Below, one piece after another: positions 44,846 through 53,290 of a DNA stretch of 64,000 nucleotides. The stretch covers positions 248,001-312,000 of the forward strand of contig JAIBCL010000005.1 of NCBI GenBank assembly GCA_019694165.1, given 5' to 3'. The DNA is from Verrucomicrobiaceae bacterium. Lineage in GTDB: Bacteria > Verrucomicrobiota > Verrucomicrobiia > Verrucomicrobiales > Verrucomicrobiaceae. A program made the translations under genes and the position numbers. The first letter of the stretch is position 1. Each line of letters opens with the position of its first letter. Below the pieces are notes generated by a model that was not told the DNA's origin, searched no databases, and was given only the letters and a program-made list of their open reading frames with translations.

Positions 44846-45382
44846 CTATCGCCAGTTCGTCACATCGTCCGCATTTCCTGGAATGCCATCAGGCCCAGCA
44901 CTGAAAAGAGCAATTGAGTCCGGCACACTGTGAGGTGGTGTTTTCACGCCCTGAGGCCATGCCAGCATGCCATTTCCGGTGTCAAATCCGACAAAGACTT
45001 CGTGCCCCCATTGATCGACCAAGCACAGCTCGTTATTGTTGTCGATCCGCAGGCCGCCGATCCCTTTCTTCGCCTTCGCAAACTCCACAAGCGCAATTGC
45101 ACGGGAATTCGAATTGTTTTTCTCACACAAAAGGTTTCTGAGCAAGGAACCTCGAACAACGGCGAATTGAACGTCGGGACGCTGGGAATCTGGCCATGCG
45201 TTGTATTCGATCGTGTAGTTCTTGAGAGCCCGTTGGAGGTCGTGAAGCATCGCGCGTGTTTGTGCTCCTGCTCCGAGGTGAGGAGGGAATATCGTTAGAA
45301 GCACGACGCCGGTTAATCCGATGAAGAGTACTGATGCCACAAAAATCCGGTACCAGGGAATCCGACCCGAAGACTGGTTCAT
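44846..45382 (-). CDS. GspG-like pseudopilin-fold protein without cleavable leader
   Basis: A 178-residue protein from 45382 (MNQSSGRIPWYRIFVASVLF). One N-terminal membrane helix (about 12-31), then ALKNYTIEYNAWPDS and a C-terminal calcium-site-like end VDQWGHEVFVGFDTGNG...FSAGPDGIPGNADDV, which is the GspG major-pseudopilin signature. It lacks the G-F-T-L-I-E prepilin peptidase motif, so it may be a membrane-anchored derivative rather than a true pseudopilin. It is convergent with valS and divergent from the triterpene cyclase gene; visibly lower GC. Confidence 0.75.
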   Translation of the reverse strand: MNQSSGRIPWYRIFVASVLFIGLTGVVLLTIFPPHLGAGAQTRAMLHDLQRALKNYTIEYNAWPDSQRPDVQFAVVRGSLLRNLLCEKNNSNSRAIALVEFAKAKKGIGGLRIDNNNELCLVDQWGHEVFVGFDTGNGMLAWPQGVKTPPHSVPDSIALFSAGPDGIPGNADDVTNWR

Positions 45383-45488
45383 GCGATTCTGATACCCGAA
45401 CCAATGCGTGAACGTCAAGCTTTCGAGTTTTGCGGTACGAAGGAATTGAAAACGCGTCGTCCGTGCTCTCCCGTGCGAGTTCGCGTCC

Positions 45489-47588
45489 ATGTCGCTAGAC
45501 CAAGCCATCGCCAGCACCCGCGCCCATCTTCTCTCGCTCCGCAATGAGCGCGGGCATTGGGTGGGCGAACTGTCGAGCAGTGCGCTCTCAACGGCGACGG
45601 CGGTAGTTGCGCTGAGCCTGGTAGATGCTGAGGGACATGCAACGCTCATCAAGGATGGCGCGCGGTGGCTTGCGGCGCATCAGAACGCGGACGGCGGCTG
45701 GGGTGACACGACGATCAGCAAATCGAATCTCTCGACCACGCTGCTGTGCTGGTCGGCGCTCACGCTCGTGGACAAGCAACGCGCATTCCGTTGCCCGGAC
45801 GACATCGCGAGCAGCGGCCCCGCGCCTCAATCGCTCGCACCCGTCTTTGCCCGCTGCGAGAGCTGGCTGCGCGAGCGAGCCGGCTCGCTGGAGCCGGATG
45901 CGATCTGTCGCGCGGTCATTGCGCGCTACGGAAAGGACAAGACCTTCTCGGTGCCCATTCTCATGACCTGCGCGCTCGGTGGTCGTCTCGGCGAGCATGA
46001 CAAGGCGTGGCGTCGTGTGCTGTCGTTGCCATTTGAGCTGGCCGCGCTGCCTCGCACATGGTTTGGCGCGATTGGCCTGCCTGTCGTCAGCTACGCACTG
46101 CCGGCGCTGATCGCGATTGGCTACGCTCGTTTTCACCATGCGCCTCCGTCGTTTCTGAACCCGCTCCGCTGGCTGCGCGCGCTCTTTTGGTACCGTGTGT
46201 CGCCGATGCTGAAGACTCTGCAGCCATCGACCGGCGGCTATCTCGAAGCGACGCCTCTCACGAGTTTCGTCACGATGGCGCTCGCGGGCAGTGGCGAGAA
46301 GCATCATCCGTGCGTGCCCGATGCCGTGCGCTTTTTGCGAGAATCGCAACGCGAAGACGGGAGCTGGCCTATCGACACGAATCTCGCGACCTGGGGCACG
46401 ACGCTCGCAGTGAAGGCTCTTGCAGGCTACGATGATGCTCTTTGGAGTCCAGGCTTCAGCCGGTCAGAAGAAGCTGCGAATGACCGGCTGAAGCCTGGAC
46501 TCCAACCATTCACCGCCGTCCGCGAGTGGCTTCTCGATCAGCAATACAAAGCCGTCCACCCTTTCACGAATGCCGCGCCCGGCGGCTGGGCGTGGACGGA
46601 TCTCCCCGGCGGTGTGCCCGATGCCGATGACACCAGCGGTGCGCTCATCGCGCTGTGGCATCTCATGCATCGTGAACGCAAGGTAGGGCGGACTGTCCTC
46701 AGTCCGCCGACGGACGCCAATTGGCATTCGGATGCAGGCGATGCGAACGAGGATCGAGAACGATCGGCGGCGCTTGCAGGAGCAAGCGCCCTACCCATCG
46801 CCCGTATCGAAGCAGGTATTGCATGGCTGCTCGATCTTCAAAACCGCGACGGCGGTGTGCCCACGTTTTGCCGCGGTTGGGGTACGCTGCCGTTTGATCG
46901 CAGCACGCCGGAGATCACGGCTCATGCGATCTGGGCCGTCAGCCTTTGGGTTGAAGAAGTGGATCCAGAACTGAAGGCCCGCGCGCGCGAGTTCATCCGC
47001 TCGGCCTTAAGCTATCTGGACTCCCGACCGACGACCGACTGGAAAGGCCGGCTTTCAAGCCATTGGATTCCGCTCTGGTTTGGAAACGAACACGCCGCTG
47101 ACGAAGAGAATCGTGTATTCGGCACCGCGAAGGTCATAAGAGCGCTCGTGCATTCAGGACTTGCGCGACGGGATCACTGGGAACGATACCTGACCGAACG
47201 CGAAGACCCGGACGCCTTCCTCGCGACGCGCATGGTCAAGGAAGGCGCGAAGTACTTGCTCCGGCAGCAACTGCCATCCGGCGCTTGGGGTGGTGATGCG
47301 TCCACGCCGCCGACCATCGAAGAGACCGCGCTCGCTTGCTCCGCGCTGGCTGTCACGCATGGCATCGTGCTCAGCGAAGCACGCTGCGATGAGGAACGCG
47401 CGTGCATCAGAAAGGCCGTCGAGCGCGGTTGCGCATGGCTGATTGAAGAGACACGAAATGGCACACATTTCCCGCCGGCACCGATCGGCCTTTATTTTGC
47501 GCGGCTTTGGTATCACGAGCGGCTGTATCCCGTCGTATGGACGTTGGAGGCGCTGACGGCGGCGCGGGCAGCCATTGAGCGGCCATGA
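45489..47588 (+). CDS. shc: Squalene-hopene cyclase-like terpene cyclase with two palindromic insertions
   Basis: A 699-residue protein. The catalytic acid motif D-x-D-D is PDADDTSG with Asp378, Asp380 and Asp381; QW repeats include NADGGWGD, REDGSWPI, NRDGGVPTF and PSGAWGGD; the N-terminus (NERGHWVGELSSSALSTATAV) fits bacterial cyclases. The family turns squalene into hopene on the membrane. Two inserts interrupt helix-linking loops: residues about 319-339 and 399-436, each encoded by an in-frame palindromic element. No hpn genes lie nearby. Product identity (hopanoid or other triterpene) is not proven. Confidence 0.88.
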   Translation: MSLDQAIASTRAHLLSLRNERGHWVGELSSSALSTATAVVALSLVDAEGHATLIKDGARWLAAHQNADGGWGDTTISKSNLSTTLLCWSALTLVDKQRAFRCPDDIASSGPAPQSLAPVFARCESWLRERAGSLEPDAICRAVIARYGKDKTFSVPILMTCALGGRLGEHDKAWRRVLSLPFELAALPRTWFGAIGLPVVSYALPALIAIGYARFHHAPPSFLNPLRWLRALFWYRVSPMLKTLQPSTGGYLEATPLTSFVTMALAGSGEKHHPCVPDAVRFLRESQREDGSWPIDTNLATWGTTLAVKALAGYDDALWSPGFSRSEEAANDRLKPGLQPFTAVREWLLDQQYKAVHPFTNAAPGGWAWTDLPGGVPDADDTSGALIALWHLMHRERKVGRTVLSPPTDANWHSDAGDANEDRERSAALAGASALPIARIEAGIAWLLDLQNRDGGVPTFCRGWGTLPFDRSTPEITAHAIWAVSLWVEEVDPELKARAREFIRSALSYLDSRPTTDWKGRLSSHWIPLWFGNEHAADEENRVFGTAKVIRALVHSGLARRDHWERYLTEREDPDAFLATRMVKEGAKYLLRQQLPSGAWGGDASTPPTIEETALACSALAVTHGIVLSEARCDEERACIRKAVERGCAWLIEETRNGTHFPPAPIGLYFARLWYHERLYPVVWTLEALTAARAAIERP
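46442..46505. repeat. Perfect palindromic element inside the triterpene cyclase gene
   Basis: A perfect 25-bp inverted repeat (46442-46466 with 46481-46505) and a 14-nt loop; arms begin TTGGAGTCCAGG and contain the small hairpin GGCTTCAGCC. On both strands GGAG is near the outer end, the variant foot known for REP sequences. It codes for WSPGFSRSEEAANDRLKPG. Confidence 0.85.
46682..46795. repeat. REPIN-like double hairpin inside the triterpene cyclase gene
   Basis: Left: GGTAG (46682-46686) then GGCGGACTG-TCCT-CAGTCCGCC (46687-46708). Right: GGCGCTTGC-AGGA-GCAAGCGCC (46769-46790) then CTACC (46791-46795). Read from either end, each unit is GTAG + GGCG-stem with a TCCT loop, i.e. two inverted REPs. 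It codes for residues of about 399-436, just after the DxDD helix. Confidence 0.88.
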
Positions 47589-47593
47589 ATCCA

Positions 47594-47666
47594 TTCAGTC
47601 CCATTCGTCCCTTCAGTCCTTTCGCCCGATGATCGAGGGACGGAAGGGACGAATGATGGGACTGAA
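47594..47666. repeat. Long near-perfect inverted repeat in intergenic space
   Basis: Left arm 47594-47619 (TTCAGTCCCATTCGTCCC...) pairs with right arm 47638-47666, differing by one substitution and a 3-nt insertion; the loop is about 18 nt. It lies 5 bp after the cyclase stop, so it may act as terminator or be another repeat family. Confidence 0.75.
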
Positions 47667-47674
47667 AGAACCCC

Positions 47675-47703
47675 GTGGGTGCAGTCTGGCGGGACTGCCA
47701 CCC
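47675..47703. repeat. Second palindrome before protease gene
   Basis: A hairpin with GGGTGCAGTC and GGGACTGCCACCC arms (one bulged base) directly follows the preceding inverted repeat. It may be part of a composite repeat or of the 5' region of the protease gene (start 47768). Confidence 0.55.
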
Positions 47704-47767
47704 CCGTCCGCGACACCGGCCGAGGCAATCATTGACCGGCGAGCTGAAATTTCGTAGCTTTCCCGCC

Positions 47768-48763
47768 ATGTCTGGCACCCGGAGGCCATCGCTCACGGTT
47801 TCGGTTTGCGTCGCGGTCCTGGCCGCGGCGTGGGTGACTGTTGCCGGGCGCGCCTCGGCCTTGGAGTCGTCGAAGGAAACGATCGGCGAGCTTTTGAAAA
47901 TCCAGGCGCAGGTGCAGTCGAGGCTCGATCTCGTCTCGCGCGCGGTCGTCGCAGTCGAGTCCGATGATGGCGCGGCCAGCGGTGTGATCGTATCGCCCGA
48001 CGGACTCGTGATGACGGCGGCGCATGTGACGACGAATCCCGGGCGGAAGATTCTCCTGCATCTCGCTGATGGAACGAAGACCGGCTGCAAATCGCTCGGT
48101 CTCGACAAGTCCACCGACGCCGCGATGATGCGCATCGACGGCGACCGGAAGGACTGGCCCTACGTGCCGCTCTGCCGCGACCTGCGCATGGCGAAGCCCG
48201 GCACATGGTGCTTCGCGCTCGGACATCCCGGCGGCTATGATGCAAAACGCGGCCCCGTATTGCGCGTGGGCAGGGTGCTCAAGCAGATGGCCAATGGACT
48301 CCAGACCGACTGCGTGCTCATGGGCGGCGACTCGGGCGGGCCGCTCTTCAACCTCGACGGCGAAGTCATCGGCATCCACAGCCAGATCTGGGAGGAGCGC
48401 GATCAAAATGTGCATGTGTCCGTCGCGCCCTTCCTGCGCGCGTGGGACACACTTAAGCAGTCCCATGTCGTGCGCGTGTGGAATACCGGCGTCGGCGGCT
48501 GGCTCGGCGTCATGACGCGTATCTCGAGCGCCGCCGAACTCGAGATTGCCGAGGTCGCCAAGGATTCGCCCGCGGCCAAAGCGGGACTGCAATCTGGCGA
48601 CGTGATCGTCACGCTCGACGGCGAGCGGATGCTGGATCAGCCGCAATTCTCCAGCGCCATCAACAGCCGCGCGGCGGGTCAGCGCATCTCGCTCCGGCTC
48701 CGCGGCAAATCCGGACCGCGTGTGGTGGAGGTGAGCCTCGGAACCAAGCCTGTGGAGGATTGA
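47768..48763 (+). CDS. Trypsin-like serine protease with PDZ domain (S1C)
   Basis: A 331-residue protein from 47768 (MSGTRRPSLTVSVCVAVLAAAWVTV, signal or anchor). Triad: His86 in MTAAHVTTN, Asp117 in STDAAMMRID, Ser189 in GGDSGGPLF; GHPGG near 152-156 helps the substrate loop. One PDZ domain occupies about 233-325 (DSPAAKAGLQSGDVIVTLDG). It is an HtrA/DegQ-like envelope protease by family. The next gene begins 3 bp after its stop and is a dead paralogue. Confidence 0.9.
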   Translation: MSGTRRPSLTVSVCVAVLAAAWVTVAGRASALESSKETIGELLKIQAQVQSRLDLVSRAVVAVESDDGAASGVIVSPDGLVMTAAHVTTNPGRKILLHLADGTKTGCKSLGLDKSTDAAMMRIDGDRKDWPYVPLCRDLRMAKPGTWCFALGHPGGYDAKRGPVLRVGRVLKQMANGLQTDCVLMGGDSGGPLFNLDGEVIGIHSQIWEERDQNVHVSVAPFLRAWDTLKQSHVVRVWNTGVGGWLGVMTRISSAAELEIAEVAKDSPAAKAGLQSGDVIVTLDGERMLDQPQFSSAINSRAAGQRISLRLRGKSGPRVVEVSLGTKPVED

Positions 48764-48766
48764 ATC

Positions 48767-49744
48767 GTGAAGCGCGCGCTTGTCTTTTGCCTCCTTCATG
48801 GCCCGCTGTTGCGCGCCGGGGCGCCGGCCACCGCGCCGCCTGATGCGCGGCAGACCGTCGCCGCGTCCGTGATCCGCATTGAGAAACCCGCCGGCAAGCT
48901 GGCCGCCACCGGCGTGATCGTCACCCCCGACGGCTACTTCCTCACGAAGGCCAGCGAGGTGCCGAAGCTGGCCGGCAGCTCATTCTTCCTGCCCGACGGC
49001 AAACCGGCGCGGGTCCGCGAAGTGCGGCGCGACTCCCGCACGGACGTGCTCCTGCTCCAGTGCAGCGGCGTCAACGGGCTGGCCGCCGTGAAGTGGAGCG
49101 AGTCGAAATCGCTCGCGCCCGGCCAGTGGCTGCTCGCCCCCAGGCAGGGTGGCAGGGAGGACGCCCGCCTCGGCGTGATGAGCGCTCGCCGCCGCGAGAT
49201 CAAAGGTGGCAGTGCAGCCATCGGCATCCGCATGGCCGACCAGGACTCGCCCGAAGGTGTAAGGATCATCGGCGTCGCCGAGGACAGCCCTGCCGCAGCC
49301 GCGGGATTGAAGGAAAACGACCGCCTCATCTCCATCGCCGGTGAAGCCGTGAAGAAATACACTGTCGCGCACGAACTCATCAGCAGTCGCGAGCCCGGAG
49401 ACGAAATCGAGATCGAATACAAGCGCGGCGGCAAGCTCACCAAGTGCAGCGTGCGTCTGGCCAGCCGGAATCGCGTGCTCTCGAACTGGACCGGCGAGGA
49501 CTACGCCAATGGCGGCATCTCCATCCGCACCGACAATTTCCCCGAAATCATCCAGCACGACATCCCTCTCGGGCCTGCTGACATGGGCGGCCCCGTTTTC
49601 AATCTTCTCGGCCAGGCCGTCGCGCTGAACATCGCCCGCGTGGATCGCGTGACCACGTTCGCCCTGCCGATGGAGGTTTTCTGGCCCGGCGTGCAGCAGT
49701 GGATCGAGGACGACCGGCACCCGCCAAAGGCAGTGGTGAAATGA
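48767..49744 (+). CDS. Inactive S1C protease paralogue with PDZ domain nested inside the protease fold
   Basis: A 325-residue protein with GTG start (48767) and probable signal sequence. The N-terminal barrel matches the upstream protease (ATGVIVTPDGYFLT against ASGVIVSPDGLVMT), but His is replaced (Ser63 in LTKASEV), Asp93 is kept (SRTDVLLLQ), and the serine loop reads GPADMGGPVFNL with Met273 for Ser. Unusually, the PDZ domain (about 150-235, DSPAAAAGLKENDRLISIAG) lies between the strand LGVMSARRRE and the Ser-loop segment IIQHDIPLGPADMGGP, i.e. it interrupts the protease domain instead of following it. It is likely a non-catalytic partner of the protease encoded just before it. Confidence 0.82.
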   Translation: MKRALVFCLLHGPLLRAGAPATAPPDARQTVAASVIRIEKPAGKLAATGVIVTPDGYFLTKASEVPKLAGSSFFLPDGKPARVREVRRDSRTDVLLLQCSGVNGLAAVKWSESKSLAPGQWLLAPRQGGREDARLGVMSARRREIKGGSAAIGIRMADQDSPEGVRIIGVAEDSPAAAAGLKENDRLISIAGEAVKKYTVAHELISSREPGDEIEIEYKRGGKLTKCSVRLASRNRVLSNWTGEDYANGGISIRTDNFPEIIQHDIPLGPADMGGPVFNLLGQAVALNIARVDRVTTFALPMEVFWPGVQQWIEDDRHPPKAVVK

Positions 49745-49808
49745 TGGTGGCGCAAGCGGCCCGGTTGCGTTTGAATCCGGCACGCAGGCCGGCGGCCTGC
49801 TCCACATC

Positions 49809-51101
49809 ATGCGCTATTCACCTCTTCCTGCCGACCAATTCATCGAAGCCCGCAAACGCCTCACCGCACAGCTCAAGCCGCGCTCGCTCGTCATCGTCCA
49901 CTCGAATGACATCATGCCCACGAATGCAGACGGCACGATGGGCTTCACCCAGAACAGCGACGTGCTTTACCTCAGCGGCGTCGATCAGGAGGAGAGCATT
50001 CTCGTCTTGTTCCCAGATGCGGCGGATGAGAAACAACGCGAGATGCTCTTCGTGCGCGAGACCTCCGAGCACATCGCCGTGTGGGAAGGTGAAAAGCTGA
50101 CGAAGGAGCAGGCCACAAATCTTTCCGGCATCAAGCACGTCCACTGGCTGCAGGAATTTGAGACAAACTTCCGCCAGCTCATGTGCCACGCCGGGCATGT
50201 GTACTTGAATTCGAACGAGCACCAGCGCGCAAAGATAGAGGTGGAGAGCCGTGAGTTGCGCTTCGCCCGCCGCTGCCGGCACGAGTATCCGCTGCACAGC
50301 TACGAGCGGCTCGCGCCCCTGATGCACGATTTGCGCGCGATCAAGTCGGAGCACGAACTCGGCGCGCTCAAGGAAGCCATCCGGATCACCGACCTCGGCT
50401 TCCGCCGCCTTCTGAAGTTCGTGAAGCCAGGCGTGCATGAGTTTGAGATCGAAGCCGAGCTGATTCACGAGTTTGTGCGCCACCGCGCCTCCGGTTTCGC
50501 CTATCCGCCCATCATCGGCACCGGCGCAAACGCCTGCGTGCTGCATTACGTCACGAACAACACCGAGTGCAAAGACGGCGAGATGCTCCTGCTCGACGTC
50601 GCCGCGCGCTACGGCAACTACAACGCCGACCTCACCCGCACCATTCCCGTGAACGGGCGGTTCACCGACCGCCAGCGCGCCGTTTACAATGCCGTGCTCC
50701 GCGTCTTCCGCGCCTGCTGCCAGATGCTCCGCCCCGGCGTGATCATCCACGAGTATCAGAAGGAAGTCGGCAAGCTCATGGAGCGCGAACTCATCGGCCT
50801 CGGCCTCCTGAAGCGCGATGAAGTCGAGAAGCAGGACCCCGAGAAGCCGCTCTTCAAAAAGTACTTCCCCCACGGCACCTCGCATCACCTCGGCCTCGAC
50901 GTTCACGACGTCGGCGATACTTGGAAGCCCGTCCAGCCAGGCATGGTCTTCACCATCGAGCCCGGCATCTACATCCGCGAAGAAAAGCTCGGCGTCCGCA
51001 TCGAGAACAACATCCTCATCGGTGCGGAGAAGAACATTGATCTCATGGCCGGCATTCCAATTGAGGTGAAGGAGATCGAGGAGATGATGAATTCACGCTG
51101 A
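49809..51101 (+). CDS. pepP: Xaa-Pro aminopeptidase
   Basis: A 430-residue M24B peptidase. N-terminal AMP_N domain (DQFIEARKRLTAQLKPRSLV) and pita-bread domain with metal ligands Asp in LLLDVAARYGNYNADLTRT (two Asp), His in HGTSHHLGLDVHD, Glu in FTIEPGIY and Glu in GVRIENNI. It releases N-terminal residues before proline, in the cytoplasm. ATG at 49809 gives MRYSPLPADQF, the usual N-terminus. Confidence 0.94.
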   Translation: MRYSPLPADQFIEARKRLTAQLKPRSLVIVHSNDIMPTNADGTMGFTQNSDVLYLSGVDQEESILVLFPDAADEKQREMLFVRETSEHIAVWEGEKLTKEQATNLSGIKHVHWLQEFETNFRQLMCHAGHVYLNSNEHQRAKIEVESRELRFARRCRHEYPLHSYERLAPLMHDLRAIKSEHELGALKEAIRITDLGFRRLLKFVKPGVHEFEIEAELIHEFVRHRASGFAYPPIIGTGANACVLHYVTNNTECKDGEMLLLDVAARYGNYNADLTRTIPVNGRFTDRQRAVYNAVLRVFRACCQMLRPGVIIHEYQKEVGKLMERELIGLGLLKRDEVEKQDPEKPLFKKYFPHGTSHHLGLDVHDVGDTWKPVQPGMVFTIEPGIYIREEKLGVRIENNILIGAEKNIDLMAGIPIEVKEIEEMMNSR

Positions 51102-51110
51102 GAAATCGAT

Positions 51111-51647
51111 ATGTCGAAGGCATTCAAGTGGTCGATCGCGATCCTCACTGTGATTGCCACGGTCGAGTATCTTGTGTTCTTTTGTAATCTTGCGCTCTTC
51201 AAAGAGCGCAAAACGTACACATGTGGGCAATGCATATCCCAACAGGAAGTCTGGCAATGGCGTCTGGGAGGCTGGCCTGACGCCAGTGTTCCGGTTTCTT
51301 CGATGTGGACAGTTTCTCATCCGAGTTGGGCGTTTCGTCAGCATTTCACGTCCTCACACAAACACTCATGGATTTTTGCCCAAGGATCGCCTTATCCAGC
51401 GATTGGTGGGCATGAAGGTTGCGCGCTTGGCTACGGGTGGCCGCCAAATCGATTCGCGTGTTTCTTCGAAGCCGACTCCGAACTACGCGATAGGATGGAT
51501 GGACTCATAAAAGGCGGTGTATTAATGGAGGACGAATTGAAACGCCTGCTTGAGACAGATTTTCAATCAGCCCATCAAGGCTTTGTTGATGAGGCAGCGC
51601 AGGAGAAGGCGTTAAAGCTCCTTGAGAACCATGGACTCAGCAGGTGA
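51111..51647 (+). CDS. Small membrane-anchored protein, unknown
   Basis: A 178-residue protein with one N-terminal membrane helix (KWSIAILTVIATVEYLVFFCN), then a periplasmic part with six Cys and many Trp/His (TYTCGQCIS, GGHEGCALGYGWPPNRFACFF). The C-terminal ~50 residues are helical. GC is visibly lower than the neighbouring genes, suggesting recent acquisition. It starts 9 bp after the pepP stop and its end overlaps the DUF3820 gene. No family recognised. Confidence 0.65.
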   Translation: MSKAFKWSIAILTVIATVEYLVFFCNLALFKERKTYTCGQCISQQEVWQWRLGGWPDASVPVSSMWTVSHPSWAFRQHFTSSHKHSWIFAQGSPYPAIGGHEGCALGYGWPPNRFACFFEADSELRDRMDGLIKGGVLMEDELKRLLETDFQSAHQGFVDEAAQEKALKLLENHGLSR

Positions 51648-51945
51648 CCTGGCAGCCCAAATGGCCGCCGACCTCGCGGAGATCGGCCGCACGCGGATGC
51701 CGTTCGGCAAGTTCGGCCCGGAGCATTTCCCACCGCATGGCGTGCCGATCTACGACTTGCCGGCCGAGTATTTGATGTGGTTCGCCAACAAGGCCGGCTT
51801 CCCGAAAGGCCGGCTGGGGAAGCTCCTGCAGATGGTTTATCAAATGAAGGTCGATGGCTCCGACATGGTGTTCGAGGTGTTCCGCCGGAAGTCAGGCAAG
51901 ACGGAACTGCGGCAGCCGCGGAAGCGGAGCTTCGATTTCGGCTGA
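51631..51945 (+). CDS. DUF3820 family protein
   Basis: A 104-residue protein from ATG 51631 (MDSAGDLAAQMAADL; a TTG three codons earlier is an alternative). Core RMPFGKFGPEH...GVPIYDLPAEYLMWFANKAGFPKGRLGKLLQMVYQMKVDG is the DUF3820 (putative quorum-sensing-regulated virulence factor) signature. Function unknown. It overlaps the preceding gene by 17 bp. Confidence 0.85.
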   Translation: MDSAGDLAAQMAADLAEIGRTRMPFGKFGPEHFPPHGVPIYDLPAEYLMWFANKAGFPKGRLGKLLQMVYQMKVDGSDMVFEVFRRKSGKTELRQPRKRSFDFG

Positions 51946-52388
51946 CAACGATTGCACCGGAGCCGGCGGAATGATGGACCCCGATTCAACGAGGCGGGAG
52001 TTGTGGTCGATCTGAGTGGCTGGCAGGTTCGGGGCGTCTTGCGGAACTGCGGAGTGTGCCTGCCAACCAAGCTCTTGAACATTATGCATCTCTTTCGTCA
52101 TGCCGTGTCGCCGCTGTGCGTGGTGGGTTGTGTCTGCGTCATGAGCGGAGTGTCCGTGGTCCAGGTCGCCGGCAGCGATCAGCCGCCTGCACGCTGGGGC
52201 AGGGCGGAGAGTCCGGATCGTGACTGCATGAATTGAAGACTGGCGTGGCAGGCATCAGCACGTCGAAGGCAGAGTTCGATCCGCGCTTTTCCAAGCTGCA
52301 GATCTTGAAATGACCGGCGCTCACCGCGCGCGAACTCCGCCGCTGAACGTGCTGGCGCGAGGCATCAGCGGGCCTATCCTCGCCGCGC
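51946..52388. other. Intergenic region with a palindrome and degenerate coding remnants
   Basis: A 443-bp region. TGGCAGG (52021-52027) and CCTGCCA (52065-52071) form an inverted repeat around GTTCGGGGCGTCTTGCGG. Frames downstream are short: 52084-52235 could encode a 50-residue hydrophobic peptide (MHLFRHAVSPLCVVGC), and 52224-52313 ends KAEFDPRFSKLQILK with a stop, like a gene tail. None is convincing as a gene. Confidence 0.35.
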
Positions 52389-53120
52389 ATGATGAACGGA
52401 CATCCGTGGCTTCTGCGGCAGATCGGGCGTGCGGTGGCGTGCGGCCTGCTGCTGCTGCTCGGCGCGCTCTGCTACGGGCACACGGGCGCGGCGCTGCCGG
52501 TGGCCGGCAGCTACGTCAGTGACTACCTCATCTCCGCGCCCCGATGGCCATGGCTCGTGGTGGCTTGTTTTTGTTTCGCCGTGGTGCTCATGCTGCTGGC
52601 GTACGGCTTTCTGCTGCGGGCCGGCTCGTCACCTCTGATGCTGCTCGCCTGCGCGTTCATGGCTGCGTCGTCGATGGGCGTCTATTTCATGGCTTACGCA
52701 CCGGTGCGGCACGCGGAGCAGCCGCCGGCGGTGCCTCATGCGTTCTGGACGCCTCAGTGGTGGTTCACGTCGAAGACGGCGGTCACGGCCCATGAGAAAG
52801 GCCTGGCCGATGCCTACTCGGACATGCACTATCACGCGAGCCGGCTCGCCCTCGGCATGGGCGCGCTGGCGATTCTGCTGCTGGCGGTCGCGCACTGGTC
52901 TGCTCCGGACGGAAGACGCTTTGCGGCGACCACTTTCGTGATGGCCCTGGGCATGCTGGGCTTCTTTGTGATGGCGAATCATCCTGCCGGCACCCACGGC
53001 CTTTGGCAGCGTGCGGGTTTCGCCATGCTCTATGCGTGGCTTTGGATCGCACGGAAGAAGGTCGTTTCTGTGGCCGCCACACCTGCATCCTCCGTCGTGC
53101 CCGATCGTCAAGCTCCGTGA
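52389..53120 (+). CDS. DUF998-like membrane protein
   Basis: A 243-residue protein with six or seven hydrophobic helices starting at IGRAVACGLLLLLGALCYG. A soluble loop (HAFWTPQWWFTSKTAVTAHEKG) and YSDMHYHASRLALGMGA follow the DUF998 pattern, a family of polytopic proteins of unknown role. It is alone on its strand. Confidence 0.6.
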   Translation: MMNGHPWLLRQIGRAVACGLLLLLGALCYGHTGAALPVAGSYVSDYLISAPRWPWLVVACFCFAVVLMLLAYGFLLRAGSSPLMLLACAFMAASSMGVYFMAYAPVRHAEQPPAVPHAFWTPQWWFTSKTAVTAHEKGLADAYSDMHYHASRLALGMGALAILLLAVAHWSAPDGRRFAATTFVMALGMLGFFVMANHPAGTHGLWQRAGFAMLYAWLWIARKKVVSVAATPASSVVPDRQAP

Positions 53121-53290
53121 CATCGCGGGAGTCCGCTGGCATCCGGGGCCGGGCAATCAATCGTCTGGCCGCGCGCCCGAATCATGACGCACGCATTGCA
53201 TGCGTGCCTTCCTCAGCCGGGTGCAAGAGCGGTTACCTTCCGTCGTTTGCGATTCCGCCTGCCGCATGGTAGCCTCGCGGCCCCGATTCC

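Noticed and set aside
52084-52235. 50-residue hydrophobic peptide as a gene
   Set aside because: No ribosome site, no homology recalled and it sits in a repeat-containing region.
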